A stretch of DNA of 64,000 nt, from positions 2,687,501 through 2,751,500 of the forward strand of contig JAJFZO010000609.1 of NCBI GenBank assembly GCA_021397835.1. Direction: 5' to 3'. The position numbers and the translations under genes were made by a program. Below, piece after piece: positions 1 through 13,322 of this stretch. A model generated the notes under the pieces. That model ran no database searches and was not told where the DNA came from. It saw only the letters and a list, made by a program, of their open reading frames with translations. Source of the stretch: Moringa oleifera (taxonomy: Eukaryota; Streptophyta; Magnoliopsida; Brassicales; Moringaceae). Numbering within the stretch: position 1 is the stretch's first letter; every line of letters starts with the position of its first letter.

Positions 1-192
<192 letters not shown>

Positions 193-267
193 TCAATTCT
201 GTTCCATTTAATCCCTATTTCATGGCCACATATCTTTCTGGCTAAGTAATGGGAAACCTTTCTCCTG

Positions 268-3200
268 TTACATGAATCTAATTTTCATTTCATCCGGGAA
301 AAGCCATCTTTTTCTCAATAATGTTGTTGTCATTTGATCCAATAGTGTTTTGTTAGATAGGAATAGATTTGATAAATACTGATAACTTTTAGATGGAGTA
401 TTAGAATGGAAAAATCCATTAGATAATGAACTATTGGCTCTAAGCCATCTCTAGCGACGAATCAACAATTTGAAGTACTTTTCTTGCGTATTCTTAATAA
501 ACCAGCATTTATACATTGATGTAGGAGGATCTGTTTGGGAAGTAAGAAGCCCTTTTGACATCTCTTCATCTGCAAATAATTCTTGATGTGAAAACACAGA
601 GACAAAGGGCTGATCTTTGAATAGGAAAAAGAGTGGATCCGCAGGGTCCCAAATGAATTGGCTTATTCAAAAAAAGCCTTGTTCTTTGGAAGATCTATCT
701 CGTGTTTGGTACTGCATGGTTCCACTCTGCAAGAACTTCGAATCATTCACTTGAAACTCATCCTTTTCATCATAAATGATCAACTTGCCCCGAAATGACC
801 TGGCTAATAAGGAAATCCCAATTCATTGGGCCTTTCGATACAATCAAATAGAAAGCCCCAAGGGCGCCATATTCTAGGAGCCCAAACTATTTGATTGAAT
901 AAATCCTCCTTTATTTGTTGCGGGTCGAGGACTTCTTCTCCTTCCCCTTCTTCAAACTCTGATTTGTATTTTTCATAGAGAAATCTCTAATCAACGATAG
1001 AACAAGATCCATTTTGCATCATATATAAGGGATTCCTTGGTTCGGACTGAAGAAGTAATGTCACTCGATCATTATCAAACTGACTGTAATCTTTTTTTGT
1101 CAATGAGGATCCCACCAGAGCGCCTTCTACTTCCAATAGGCAATGAACTAGATCATAATCATTCTCAACGAATCCATAAGAAGTGATCCCATTTTTTTCA
1201 TCGAGTCCGAGTAGAGACCAAAGGTCTTGAGCGACCAATCCGACAGAACAACTCAAAAGATAAAGAAGTATCGTTAATTTCTTCATGCTTGTTCCAAGTT
1301 AGAAGTACCATTTGTACAAATAAAAATCCCCTTCATTACATGATTTATTCTTCATATAGATAGATATAGGATCTATAGGGCAATTACTTAGAAGTACATT
1401 TTGTGTAACAGCCCTTCCTATCTGATAGAAAAGGATCCTATGATCCTGAACCGATCTTACCTGGGATCGCAAATCCTATGTTTGTTTATGAAGAGCAGAT
1501 CTAATTGTATTAGTGTCTATAATTGATTTCTTCTGTGTAATACTAATCGATAGGGCCTCATTGGTAAGTGCTACAAGATCTTGTGCATTGAAACCCATGG
1601 GTATGGACTCGAATCCATTAGTATGGAATATTTTCTTTTCTAAGTGAAATCCCCTAGTATATGAAAGAGTGAAAAAGTGCTTTTGTTGTTGTGGAATAAG
1701 AAGCCTTCGTATCTTAATGCATGTATTTAATTTATTCGGGGCTATTAGAGTGGGATCCACCTTTTGGGGAATATGAGTCGAAGCAATAACAAGAATATTT
1801 CTAGTGGAACATCTTTCACAATCCATAGAGAGAGAGTTCACTAATAGACTAAGGGATAAGTAATTCGACTTATTCACATCCAGATCATGAATGTTTGGAA
1901 TCCATATTATGCAAGGAGACATTGCTTTTGCTAATTCAAATTAAAAGGTGATATAAAATCAGTCTATTTTCGACATCATATCCATAGTTAGCGCATTCAT
2001 CATAGTTAAAAGCTCCAGCTCCATATTAAATTCACGATCGATATCGTCACTATCATCAATATCGTTACTAGCATCAATATCGCCACTAGTGTCAATATCG
2101 TCACTATCATCAATATCGATATCATCAATAAAAAACCCTTTAGGCTTGTTATCTAGGAACTTGTTCAGAAATACTGTAATCAAAGGAACATAGGAGTTTG
2201 TCGCTAGGTATTTGACCAAATAGGATCGTCCGGTTCCTATAGAACCTATCACTAAAATACCCTTAAAGGGGGATAGATCTAAGTGGAGCAAAAAGGGTTT
2301 TCCATGAGATGGGAAATGAAAACTATTAGCCTCACAGGAAGTTTGTGAATAAGTGATTGTCTGATAATGAGCAAGGAATATCCGTCTTTCTACTAAACAG
2401 GATGTATTGAACTAATAATTCATTAGATACTTTTTATGAATGTCAACTAAGTATCGTAAGTAAATTGTTCCCCGTTGTTCAATCAATTGGTAACCAGAGT
2501 CATTCTTTGATAAATGATCACTATGAGTCAGACTCAATAGAATTTGATCAATCCTTTTTTCTACTGTTAAGGTGAAGAACTGAACCAAGAATTCTCTTTC
2601 TTTATCATCAATCAAATCACTGTTCGCGACCCAGGATTCTATTTTATCATCAATCCAATCACTGCTTACATTTTTTCTTTTTCTTATCAATGAATAGATC
2701 TCTTTAATTGTATGACTTAGATGTCTCGTATTTCTTGAAAAAGTGATTCGATTGATGGGATTTGGTATGATACTTATGAGATCGATGATATCGATGAAAT
2801 TGATATTCAAATATTTCTTTTTAGAACGTATTAATTTGATCCCATAAGTGGGATCACCACCCTATAGCATGTTGCTGCCAGAACACGTATTTCTTCTAGA
2901 GAATCTCCTAATTGTTCCAGAGCAACTAGAAAGAGATTCTTTAACCAGAAAGAATTCAGTTCAGATGTAGGATACCTATCCAGAAGTTTTTGCAACTCAA
3001 TCATGTATGATGGAATCATCAAAGATTTGACCGTTTCGAACTCTGTCTGTAGCTCACTATAGGCTCGGGAAACAAAGAGAAGATGTGTTACGAACGAGAT
3101 ATCTGGTAACAAGAAGAAGGAAAAGGATTGAATAGAGGAACTCCCGAACATTTGGCAATCTCAGATGTGTCGATATCAATGGTGACTCATTATTTTGATG

Positions 3201-6200
3201 AATCATTTCTTTGGACAGAAGAAGATTATGTAAACACTTACTCTAAATCTCACTTATTAGATTCCATTTTGGAAGACAAAATTTTTTTTTGAAGAATTCA
3301 TCATGATATATCTGATCCATGTATAATATCATGAAAAATGGATACAAATTTTTTACTGCTACTTAGTATCAGCAATAGGTCTGAAAAGTATCTAAAAATA
3401 TCAAATTTAGATATTTGTACTCTGTCGAAGTAAGAAACCATGGCATATATGTTTGGAATAGATTCCATTTTGAGAGAGTTGAAAAAGCACTATCTCGTTA
3501 AATGGTTCTATCCATCTACCTCTTTCTCAATGCATTTCTATCCAACTCAACCCATGTTTGAATTGAAATTGAGATACTGATGCAAGTTCTTCTCTTCTGA
3601 ATTAGATAGATTCATATCTGAAAGAGGTTGACAATATGTTCTTTCAAAATTGACTATTTGTCCCTCTGTTGGAGGTGTTCCAAAAATGTCTGTAATCGAG
3701 TAAATAGCTCTACGGACTAATGGATTAGATCGAATTGCAAAATGGAAATATTTGTACAAGTTATACCTTTTATCACCACTTTGTGGAAAATCCTTAAATA
3801 TGAATATGTTAGATACCTGAGACTCGATTGGTGAAGGTGAAATAATATCTCTCTCTAAAAAAGCATGTTTTTTTTTTTACCACCGTGCAAAGAAAATATT
3901 TTGTTGCGAATGAACAAGATATTGAGGAATTGTCCATACGTAAAATCATAATTATTGATACCAGCTTTTTTCACATAAATGGGAATCTTTTGTTACAACA
4001 AAAGCAGAAGTGATGTGGATTATTCAAGAATCAAAGTTGATTTGCTTTATAAAAAGAAGATATCAATGAACTTCTATGAAATGGTTTCATGAGATTCAAC
4101 CAACTGTCTTGATCGTGGGATATCATTGAGAAATAAGAATCCGTGTTATCAAAAGATTTTCTGCGATTCTTTCTAGTGTGGAATGAGTAAATCATCCACT
4201 TAGGTATCTTATTGAACAAAAATGGTGATATTCTTCCTCCATTGATCAAGAATTTTGATTTTTGAGAAGTATTATGATCATCCAATAAGAAAGGTTTCAA
4301 TTTTTCAAATGAACGATTTGAAGACCTTTTGATTCTAACAACTGATTGCAGAGTTGATCATTCGGACCTTTTAATTCATAGATGTGGATCTCAGACCTAT
4401 GAATGGGGATATTCTCGAAACTCACAAAGAAAAAAGGAAGCGAGTTAGACAAAAAGAGAAGTAACTTAGACAAAAAAAGAAGTAACTTGGATAAAAAGAA
4501 ACGAAGTGACTTAAACGAATCTTTATTGTCAATAACCTCAGACCAATCAATCGAATATTGATTAATACGTCATCGATCGAACATAACTTGAAAGTGGCTC
4601 TTCTGCTCAGAAACGAAATGTTCCAAATTCTCCTGGAAATTCTTGCTCTCATTGGACCATTTGTATCTATATGCATTAGGATCCTGACTTTAGGATCTCT
4701 TGGTTCGAGAAAGAAAAATAAGAGGATCGAACCATTTCTTCTAACTCTTTTTCAAATTCAATAAATGTTGGTTGATCATATATTTCATTATAATTCTATG
4801 ATTCAGAGTATCATCTCCTATTTGATCCCTTTGAATTCCATATTCGTAGTTGCGATCAGATCTATTCATTAAAAAGAATCGATTCAATACATTTCTTCCA
4901 TAAGTGCTATGTTGGATTTGAATCAGATTTCGGATCAATCTATGTTGATTGACTGCCTCCCATTATGTTGTTGCTAGCAAATACCACTATTTTTGGTTTT
5001 GGATCCTCCAAATCATTCCCGCAGGGGATTCGAACCCATTTTTTTCTGATCCTTCGATAAAAAGATTCATTTTCTTTATAAAAAATAGGAGATAGAACCA
5101 ATAAAGATTTCTTTTTCGATTCATCCTTGGAGTTGAATACCTCATTTAAGAATTGTTTTTGATCCAATCCATAAGAATCAATAGGAAAGGCAAATCCCTT
5201 ATGATACACCAGATCCGTCTCGGTTATTGATAGACTGAATAGATCTGCCATTTCTTAAAATCTTTCTTCTGATTCAAAATCATGGTGTAACGTGTAGCCC
5301 CCCTATTCCAGTCATGGAATAGATGAAATAAATCAAAAAATGGATTTTTGTTCAAGAACGAAATCTTATTGGAACTGTCCATATCTAGTTCATCCTTCGA
5401 AACCATATCAAATCCTAGATCTGATGAAATAGGATGAATTGAGATGGTATTTTATAAATACGTAATTATCTTGAATATATTAATTATTTCTTTATTTTTC
5501 AATCGCTTGGAAGGGACAAAAGAAACATCTTGTTCTTTCTTCAAAAATTTCTGATCCTTAGTGGACCTCTCATAGGATTCGAATCCAGATGAAGTTCTGA
5601 CCATCTGTCAGAGAAACAAGAACAAATGGGTCTTGTAGGATTCCCAAGAAATTCTTCGATTTCTTTCGGAAGTAGATGATTATTCATTCGCTTCTCATGT
5701 TCCATGAATAGCTGAGGCATTGAGGAATATCCAAAAAGGCATTTAAGGAATTGGTCTGATTCTATCTCTGCTCGTTATGTTTGAAGAAAGGAAGGATCAC
5801 AAAGAATCGATCTTTCTTTTAGTTGTTGAATCTTTCTTTGATTGATCAATGTGTGATATTTTGAATCCTCATTACTAATGGAATCGAAATGATCTCTGAA
5901 TTGATCAGAAGATCCTTTGAATTGGCTAGAATCCGCTACTTGAACGACACTAGATCTTGTGGAATCATATTGAATATTTGATGATACATTTCGTACCTTG
6001 TTAAAAAATCGATCCTTGTTTACCAACCACACATTGTTTAACCAAATCCAATTCTCTCTCGATATGTTCCTCAAAAAATATGATTCTTGCGGATTCTTCC
6101 TGAAACTAACGAAGAGATCTTGGCAGAATTACCATATATGAAATTGAGCACAATTTTGCAAAGAAATAGCCCACTTGTTTCTCGAGAAGAGATGGGAAAC

Positions 6201-7097
6201 ATGCTCAATATCATTTGATTAAATAGTTGACCCAGCTCCTTGTTGTTTGAAGAAACCCTCCACTTCAATTGGTATTTTTTCATGAAAAGCAAACATGAGA
6301 TAACAAATCCCGTCTTTCACTAAGATTTTGAATAGCTGTCCCGAATTCAAGTTGATTATGTTTCGCCTCTTACTCGGGGAAAGATGATCAAACAATTCTC
6401 AAACATGGCCCTTGCGGATCAGATCATCCATATAATATACAAAAAGAAACTCTAGATATTTGATATCTTTCTCTTTAAATGAGCTATCAATTCCAGTGAC
6501 GGTTTCATTAGATATCTTACAACTAAAATCCCTCTTTTTTTCGATCCAATTCCTCCACCACCACGAACTCCAGTTAGATTCAGGCATGATAAACTTTTTA
6601 GTTATTGAAAGAACCCAAGTACTCTCTTTCGGATCCAGGAAATAGCTCTCAGAGATCTTTTTTTCCTTTTGGAAGATACATGAGCGAAATAATCAACCTA
6701 TTGATATTGGAAGACCTAAAAGATTCTTCCAATGTATCATTTCTAGGTCTAATGGAATTCATAGGTATAAGAAGAAGCCCTGTCAAATAGAAATTTTTTC
6801 TTTCAACCATATTTTGATTGTTAATACGATATATAAGGACTGCTACTACAAATAGCACTACACCCTTGATCGTGAAATATCGATTGCTTGTTGAACCCTG
6901 TGAATTGTGTGAAAGAAAGATACTCCAAATTCGAGGGTCCAAGAGTTTTATAAAATGTCATTGCTGGAAACAAAATGTGAATGAAAGATCTCACTGAATT
7001 GGATTAGGTCAATGAATCTAAGAAATAGTTAGAATTCTTGATCTCTCTCAATATTTCTCTCAATTCGAAAATCCAAGATTTGAATTGATGTCCTTCA
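268..7097 (-). pseudogene. ycf2: ycf2 pseudogene, full length, many frameshifts
   Basis: This is a complete but broken copy of ycf2, the largest plastid gene, coding for an AAA-ATPase-like subunit of the inner-envelope protein-import motor. The ATG is at 7097 and the natural end (DEMKIRFM then stop) at 268, so the 6.83 kb length is normal. The frame is shattered into about 15 pieces. Typical Ycf2 segments appear in order: [19 protein letters not shown] near the start, [19 protein letters not shown] mid-gene, the Walker-A-like [13 protein letters not shown] near 2.2 kb, then [12 protein letters not shown] and the C-terminal WLFPDEM. A short lysine/serine-rich repeat around 4440-4515 and an 18-bp repeat at 2041-2112 are family features. 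Length is retained while coding capacity is lost, as expected from small indels and substitutions in unselected DNA. Confidence 0.95.
2041..2112. repeat. 18-bp tandem repeat inside ycf2 (4 copies)
   Basis: Four successive 18-bp units, each beginning ATATCG, occupy 2041-2058, 2059-2076, 2077-2094 and 2095-2112, with a partial fifth unit after. On the minus strand each unit codes six acidic residues of the [12 protein letters not shown] type, extending the [12 protein letters not shown] stretch. The acidic repeat after the nucleotide-binding motif is known in Ycf2 and its copy number varies between plants. Confidence 0.8.
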
Positions 7098-7186
7098 TTG
7101 ATTCCTCCTAAATTGCATTAATTTATCCTAAAGATTTTGTTTCAATTGGAATTTGGTTATTCACCATGTAAGAGGATCTCTGCTAA

Positions 7187-7260
7187 GCATCCATGGCTGA
7201 ATGGTTAAAGTGTCTAACTCATAATTGGCTAATTCGTAGGTTCAATTCCTATTGGACGCA
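7187..7260 (+). tRNA. trnI-CAU: trnI-CAU (plastid-type), lightly mutated
   Basis: A 74-nt cloverleaf sequence lies between ycf2 and rpl23, the standard place of the plastid tRNA-Ile with a CAU anticodon (read as AUA after lysidine modification). The CAT anticodon in ACTCATAATT and the TTCAATTCC T-arm are intact. Several substitutions are present in the D-stem, the anticodon stem and the 3' acceptor strand, so pairing is weakened. Confidence 0.88.
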
Positions 7261-7425
7261 CGCCAATGGGACCCTCCAATAAGTCTATTAGAATTGGCTC
7301 TGTATCAATGGAATCTCATCATCTATACATAACGAATTGGTGTGGTATATTCATATCATAACATATGAACAACAAGAACTAGCATTCTTATTAAGACTAG
7401 AACTGATAGGGAAGAAAATAGATTT

Positions 7426-7707
7426 ATGGATGGAATCAAATATGCAGTATTTATAGACAAAAGTATTCTATTATTGGGGAAAAATCAATATACTTCTAAT
7501 GTTAAATCAAGATCAACTAAGACATCAATAAAGCATCGGATCGAACTCTTCTTTGGTGTCAAGGTAATAACTACGAATAGTCATTGACTCTGTGGAAAAG
7601 GTAGAAGAATGGGACCTATTATGGGACATACAATGCATTACAGACGTATGATCATTACGCTTCAATCGGGTTATTCTATTCCACCTCATAGAAAGAAAAG
7701 AACTTAA
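7426..7707 (+). pseudogene. rpl23: rpl23 pseudogene (one stop)
   Basis: This is the plastid large-subunit ribosomal protein L23 gene. Length is exactly normal: 93 codons plus stop, beginning MDGIKYAVF and ending HRKKRT. A single internal stop interrupts it at codon 54, after TTNSH, where the usual CGA arginine codon reads TGA. The remaining residues are close to family sequence, including [16 protein letters not shown]. It lies 18 bp upstream of rpl2 as in plastids. Confidence 0.93.
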
Positions 7708-7725
7708 ATCAAAATACTTAATAGC

Positions 7726-9214
7726 ATGGCGATACATTTATACAAAACTTTTACCCCGAGCACACGCAATAGAGCCATAGACAATCAAGTGAAATCCAAT
7801 CCATGAAAATCATTTGATCTATGGACAACATCATTGTAGTAAAGGTCGTAATGCCAGAGGAATCATTACCACAAGGCATAGAGGGGGAGGTCATAAGCGT
7901 CTATACTGTAAAATCGATTTTTGACGAAATGAAAAAGACGTATGTGGTAGAATCGTAACCATAGAATACCACCCTAATCGAAATGCATACATTTGTCTCA
8001 TACACTATGGGAATGGTGAGAAGAGAATATTTTACATCCTAGAGGGCTATAATTGGAGATCCCATTGTTTTTGGTACAAAAATTCCTATAAAAATGGGAA
8101 ATGCCCTACCTTTGAGTGCAATTTGAACTATTGATTTATGTAATTGGAAGTAACCAATTAGGTTTATGACGAAACCTAAAAATCGATCACTGATCCAATT
8201 TGAGTACCTTTACAGGATAGACCTCAACAAAAAAACTAAACAGTAACTGCAGCAAGTGATTGAGTTCAGTAGTTCCTCATATAAAATTATTGACTCAAGA
8301 GATATAGTAATATGGAGAAGACAAAATTGTTTCAAGCACCAACAGAACCAGAAGCGCCCCTTGTTTCAAAGAGAGGAGGATGGGTTATTCACATTTCATT
8401 TGATGATCAGAGGCGAATTGAAAGCTAAGCAGTGGTAATTCTAAAGATTCCTCAGGGAAAAAATAGAGATGTCTCTTACATTACCCATGATATGTAGAAG
8501 TATTGACATAATTTCATAGAGTTATGCGGTCTGAATGCTACATGAAGAACATAAGCCAAATGACGGAATGGGATGACCTTGGATGTAGAAGATCATAACA
8601 TGAGTTATTCGGTAGATTTGGATTCCTATATATCCACTCGTGTGGTACTTCATTATACGATATATATAAGATCCATCTGTATAGATATCATCATCTACAT
8701 CCAGAAAGCCGTTTGCTTTGGAAGAAGTTTGTACAGTTTGAGAAGGGGTTTTAATTGATCAAAAATAAGAATCCACTTCAACTTATATGCCCTTACGCAC
8801 GGCCATACATAACATAGAAATCACACTTTGAAAGGGTGGATAATTAGCTAGTGCAGTGGGTGCTGTAGCGAAACTGATTGCAAAAGAGGGGAAATTGGCC
8901 ACATTAAAATTATCTTTTGGAGAGATCTGTTTGATATCCAAAAAGTGCTCAGCAACAGTCAGACAAGTGGGGAATGTTGGGATGAACCAGAGAAGTTTGG
9001 GTAGAGTCGGATCTAAATGTTGGCTAGGTAAGTGTCCTTAGTAAGAGTAGTAGTTATAAACCATGTAGACCATCCCCATGGAGATGGTGAAGGGAGAGCT
9101 CCGATTGGTAGAAAAAAACTCACAACCCCTTGGGGTTATCCTGCACTTGGAAGAAGAAATAGAAAAAAGAATAAATGTAGTGATAATTTGATTCTTCGTC
9201 GCCATAGTAAATAG
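7726..9214 (+). pseudogene. rpl2: rpl2 pseudogene with group II intron
   Basis: This is the gene of plastid ribosomal protein L2, a core protein near the peptidyl-transferase centre. Exon 1 is 7726-8115 (start MAIHLYKTF) and ends at the GTGCAATTTG intron border. The intron is about 666 bp. Exon 2 is about 8782-9214, ending ILRRHSK. Frameshifts and stops occur in both exons, for example TGA for CGA near 7921 and TGA for CGA near 7803. Conserved [16 protein letters not shown] is readable at 9065-9120. Intron presence and position agree with typical angiosperm rpl2. Confidence 0.93.
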
Positions 9215-9268
9215 GAGAGAAAATAGAATTTCTTTCTTCGTCTTTAAAAAAAAAAGAGTTAATTAATT

Positions 9269-9549
9269 GTGACACGTTCACTAAAAAAAATCCTTTTGTA
9301 GCAAATCAATTATTAAGAAAAATTGATAAGCTTAATATAATAGCAGAAAAAGCAATAATAATAACTTGGTCCTGGGCATCTACCATTATACCCACAATGA
9401 TCGGCCATACCATTGCTATCCATAATGGAAGGGAACACTTGCCTGTTTATATAACAAATCACATGGTAGGACATAAATTGGGAGAATTTACACCTACTAT
9501 AAATTTTCGCGGACATGCAAAAAATGATAATAGATCTCGTCAAAAATAA
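9269..9549 (+). pseudogene. rps19: rps19 pseudogene (GTG start, frameshift)
   Basis: This is the plastid small-subunit protein S19 gene, beginning with GTG, which is the normal start in many plants (GTG ACA CGT TCA). The span of 281 bp is not a multiple of three, probably from one lost A in the A-run near 9283-9290. Readable later segments include the codons for [25 protein letters not shown] S19 sequence and the end NDNRSR, after which the stop is displaced by two codons. It marks the junction of the inverted repeat and the large single-copy region in the plastid order. Confidence 0.9.
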
Positions 9550-9584
9550 AATTAATAAAGATTCATTAGTGAGAGGTGAACCTT

Positions 9585-10062
9585 ATGATAAAGAAGAGAA
9601 AAAGGAAGTCATATACAAAAGTATATGCTTTAGGTAAACATATATGTATGTCTGCCCACAAAGCGCGAAGAGTAATTGATCAGATTCGTGGATGTTCCTG
9701 CAAGAAACACTTATGGTACTAGAACTCATGCCTTATCGAGCATGTTACCCCATTTTTAAATTGGTTTATTCTGCAGCAGCAAATACTAGTCACAATATGG
9801 GTTTCAATAAAACGAATTTACTCATTAGTAAATACGAAGTAAACAAGGGTACTATTGTGAAAAAATTCAAACCTCGAGCCAAGGACAGAGTTATCCAATA
9901 AAAAGACCCACTTGTCGTATAACTATCGTATTGGAGGATACATCCTTATATGAAGAATATGTAATGTTCTTTAAAAACCCTGGATGGATAAATAAAAACA
10001 CAAAGATGACATATCATGATAAATATAGTAATAGTCATGGAGGCTTATAGGACAAAAAGTAA
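9585..10062 (+). pseudogene. rpl22: rpl22 pseudogene
   Basis: This is the plastid ribosomal protein L22 gene. It opens [19 protein letters not shown], and the segment [12 protein letters not shown] is typical of L22. A 1-bp loss near 9700 shifts the frame; the family sequence resumes as [20 protein letters not shown] at about 9728. The tail keeps GGL*DKK overlapping the start of rps3, as in intact plastomes. Its presence excludes lineages that have lost plastid rpl22, such as legumes, as the donor. Confidence 0.9.
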
Positions 10063-10707
10063 ATCCACTTGGTTTCAGACTTGGTACAACCCAAAGCCAT
10101 CATTCTCTTTGGTTTGCACAACCAAAAAATTATTCTGAAGGTTTACAAGAAGATAAAAAAAAAATATGAGACTGTATGAAGAATTATGTAAAAAAAAAAT
10201 ATGAGAATATCCTCTGGTGTCGAGGGAATTGCGCTTATAAAAATTCAAAAAAGAATCGGTTTGATTCAGGTCATAATCTATATGGGATTCCCAAAATTAC
10301 TAATTGAAGATAAGCTACGAAGAATGGAAGAATTATAGTTGAATGTACAAAAAGAACTTAATTATGTGAACCGAAAACTCAACATTGCTATTATAAGAAT
10401 TGCAAATCCTTATGGACACCCCAATATCCTTGCAGAATTTATAGTTGGACAATTAAAGAATAGAGTTTCATTTCATAAAGCAATGAAAAAAGCTATTGAA
10501 TTAACTGAACAGGCGAATACAAAAGAAATTCAAGTGGAAATTGCAGGGTGTATTGACGGAAAAGAAATTGCACATGTCTAATGGATCAGAGAAGGTAGGG
10601 TTCCTATACAAACCATTAAGGTTAAAATTGATTATTGTTCTTATATAGTTCGAACTATCTATGGGATATTAGGAATCAAAATTTGGATATTTGTAGATGA
10701 AGAATAA
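10047..10707 (+). pseudogene. rps3: rps3 pseudogene (start codon lost)
   Basis: This is the plastid ribosomal protein S3 gene. The expected ATG reads ATA at 10047 (ATA GGA CAA AAA GTA AAT CCA), overlapping the end of rpl22. An early segment codes [19 protein letters not shown] sequence. A long open stretch from 10339 reads [20 protein letters not shown] and [16 protein letters not shown]. The end IFVDEE is intact. Stops and indels lie between. The span of 661 bp is close to the usual gene. Confidence 0.92.
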
Positions 10708-10847
10708 AAAGACTTTACTTGTCTTTACGTTCTATCCAGTGATGAAAAAAGACAAATTATTTCATTTATTTTTTTATGTCCAATCAAAAAAATCATCAAT
10801 TCTATAAGGTTGAATAAAAACTCAATCGATCCTTTGATATAAATACT

Positions 10848-11720
10848 ATGCTTAGTGTGTGACTCGTTGGTTTTTTTAGCATTAGGATTAAAAAAAAAAT
10901 AAATCGACCTATAACTATAATAGGAACTAATAACTATAGCAAACATTAATAACCAACTCATTGCTTTGCGTTATCTGGATCCAAAGAAACAGTGAAGGGA
11001 TGATATATTGGTCATATGGTTACAGTAACTGAATTTTTTTTGCATCAAAAAATAAAATAAAAATCAATCTAATTATAAGTTATGAAGCAAAATAGAAAAG
11101 TATGCAGATAAATGGAAGTATGAAAGAAAGAGAAAAAAAAGGTATGCAGATATACAAATTTAGAATAGATTAGATGAAATCTCAAAGAATCCCATGATTG
11201 AGTCTATTATTCATTAACTACATGTATGTCTTAATAAATATTTTTTAGTCCTTTCATTCGCGAGGAGCTGGATGAGAAGAAACTATCATGTCTAGTTTTG
11301 TAGTAGAGATGGAATTTAGAAATAACCATCAACAATAACCCCAAACAACATAAAGGAAGACTGAAAGGAATATCTTATTGAGGTAATCATATTTGTTTCG
11401 GTAGATATGCTCTTCAAGCACTTGAACCCGCTTGGATCACATCAGGACAAATAGAAACAAGGCGTTGAGCAATGACACGAAATATACGCCATGGTGGAAA
11501 AATATGGGTACGTATATTTCTAGACAAACTGGTTACAGTAAGACTTACGAAAACATGTATGGGTTCGGGGAAAGGATCTCCCGAATATTGGGTAGCTGTC
11601 GTTAAACCAGGTAGAATACTTTATGAAAGGGGCAGAGTAGTTGAAAATATAGCCAGAAGGGCCATTTTAATACCAGCGTCCAAAATGCCTATAAAAACGC
11701 AATTCCTCATTTCGAAATAG
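10848..11720 (+). pseudogene. rpl16: rpl16 pseudogene with short intron
   Basis: This is the plastid ribosomal protein L16 gene. The 9-bp first exon ATGCTTAGT is at 10848-10856, followed by the GTGTGACTCG group II intron border. The intron is only about 480 bp, roughly half the usual length. Domain V is clear at 11264-11297 (GAGCTGGATGAG...). Exon 2 begins near 11338, lacks about 16 bp at its start, and has a CGA-to-TGA stop just before [16 protein letters not shown] at 11472. The end [10 protein letters not shown] is readable. Confidence 0.9.
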
Positions 11721-11841
11721 GAATGTAGAATCACAAAAGAAAGACATCTTAGGGATAAAATAATTGCAGGTTTTCTTTTTTTTTTCATAAACAATATTTC
11801 ATTTTTTACTTCGTCCAAGAAACAGATTAAAAAAAAATGAT

Positions 11842-12222
11842 ATGATTCAACCTCAAACCCATTTGAATGTAGTGGACAACAGTGGGGCTTGAGAATTGAT
11901 GTGTGTTCGAATCATAGGAGCTAATAATCACCGATATGCTCATATTGGTAACGTTATTGTTGCTGTGATCAAGGAAGCAGTACCAAATACGCCTCTAGAA
12001 AGATCAAAAGTGATCAGAGTTGTAATTGTACGTACTTGTAAAGAACTCAAACGTAACAATGCGATGATAATACGATATGATGACAACGCCACAATTGTCA
12101 TTGATCAAGAAGGAAATCCAAAAGGAACTCGAGTTTTTGGTGCGATCCCCTGGGAATTGAGAAAGTTAAATTTTACTAAAATACTTTCATTAGCTCTTGA
12201 GATATTACAAGATGAGACTTGA
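11842..12222 (+). pseudogene. rpl14: rpl14 pseudogene (one stop, extended end)
   Basis: This is the plastid ribosomal protein L14 gene. It begins MIQPQTHLNVVDNSGA, then TGA replaces the CGA arginine codon at codon 18. The rest of the frame is open and L14-like ([34 protein letters not shown]). The normal stop after LEIL has become CAA, so the frame runs five codons further to TGA at 12222. Two single-base C/T changes therefore explain all the damage. Confidence 0.93.
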
Positions 12223-12487
12223 ATACAGTTATAAGATTTAAATCAAATAGATTAATTAGTAGATTGTGTCTCACGCATCTACCCTTCACGCATATACCCT
12301 TAATATAATCATTATATAATAATAGATAATATTTGTACTTGTAGAAAAATTAAATTCATATATTAATTTAATATAATTTATCTATAATATATATAAATAC
12401 AAATATAAAAAGAAACTATATATAAATTAGAAAAAGGAACATGTTGATTATATCAAAATTTGGGAGCAAGAATAATTTTAGTTTATC

Positions 12488-12885
12488 ATGGGTAGGGACA
12501 CTATTGCTGATGTAAGAACCTCTATACAAAATGCTGAGATAAATAGAAAAGGAACACTTCGGATAGCATCTACTAACATCACTGAAAATATTATTAAAAT
12601 ACTTTTACGAGAAGGTTTTATCAAGAACGTAAGGAAACATCGGGAAAACAAGAATTTTTTTTTAACCCTACGACATAGACGAAATAGCAAAGAGCCATAT
12701 AGAACTATTTTGAATTTAAAAATGGATCAGTCGACTTGGTCTACGAATCTATTCTAACTATTAACGAATTTTGAGAATTTTAGGCGGGATGGGGATTGTA
12801 ATCCTTTCTACTTCTCGAGGTATAATGACAGACCGAGAGGCTCGACGAGAAGGAATCAGAGGAGAAATCTTGTGTTTTATAAGTA
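12488..12885 (+). pseudogene. rps8: rps8 pseudogene (frameshift)
   Basis: This is the plastid ribosomal protein S8 gene. The frame opens [20 protein letters not shown] and reads well to [17 protein letters not shown], where an indel throws it out of frame. The C-terminal half continues in another frame as [20 protein letters not shown] and GEILCFI. The 3' end is approximate, since the usual stop region is altered. It sits between rpl14 and infA as in plastids. Confidence 0.92.
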
Positions 12886-12989
12886 GTCTTTCTGATATCC
12901 GAATTGTATCCGAAACTTTCCATTTGTGCAAGAAAAAGACGGGTTGTCTAATATTACTCCCCTGATATTAGTTGATAGTTTTACTTGGA

Positions 12990-13213
12990 ATGAAAGAACA
13001 AAAAGGTGAAGGTTTAATTACTGCATCACTTCCCAATGGCATGCTCCAGGTTTAATGAAGATTTGATTCTAGGTTATCTTTCAAGAAGGATCCAACATAG
13101 TTTTATACGTATACTAAGGGGAAATAAAGTAAAATAAAAATTGAAATAAGTCCTTATGATTAAACCAGGGGACATATAATTTATAGACTTCGCAACAAGA
13201 ATTCAAATGATTA
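12990..13213 (+). pseudogene. infA: infA remnant (initiation factor 1)
   Basis: This is a remnant of the plastid translation initiation factor 1 gene between rps8 and rpl36. It reads [19 protein letters not shown], missing a few codons after MKEQK, then hits a stop. Later parts (DLILGY near 13055, FIRI near 13100, and RLRNKN near 13184) remain recognisable in shifted frames. infA is often already a pseudogene in dicot plastomes, especially rosids. Its decay may thus predate the insertion. Confidence 0.85.
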
Positions 13214-13322
13214 TATGGTTTTTTCAACTTCAACATTCCTTTCATAAGGATACAATTCAATTTTCAAGAAACTTATTTTCTTTCAATAAGTAGATTCGAA
13301 ATTAAGTTAAGGAATAACAACT

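Noticed and set aside
2041..2112. Regularly spaced 18-bp repeats, considered as a CRISPR-like array
   Set aside because: There are no unique spacers; the units are directly adjacent and code the acidic repeat of Ycf2.
10155..10205. Apparent duplication of an A-run plus ATATGAGA inside rps3
   Set aside because: Both copies match normal rps3 codons in the region between QEDKK and MRISSG; it is ordinary coding similarity.
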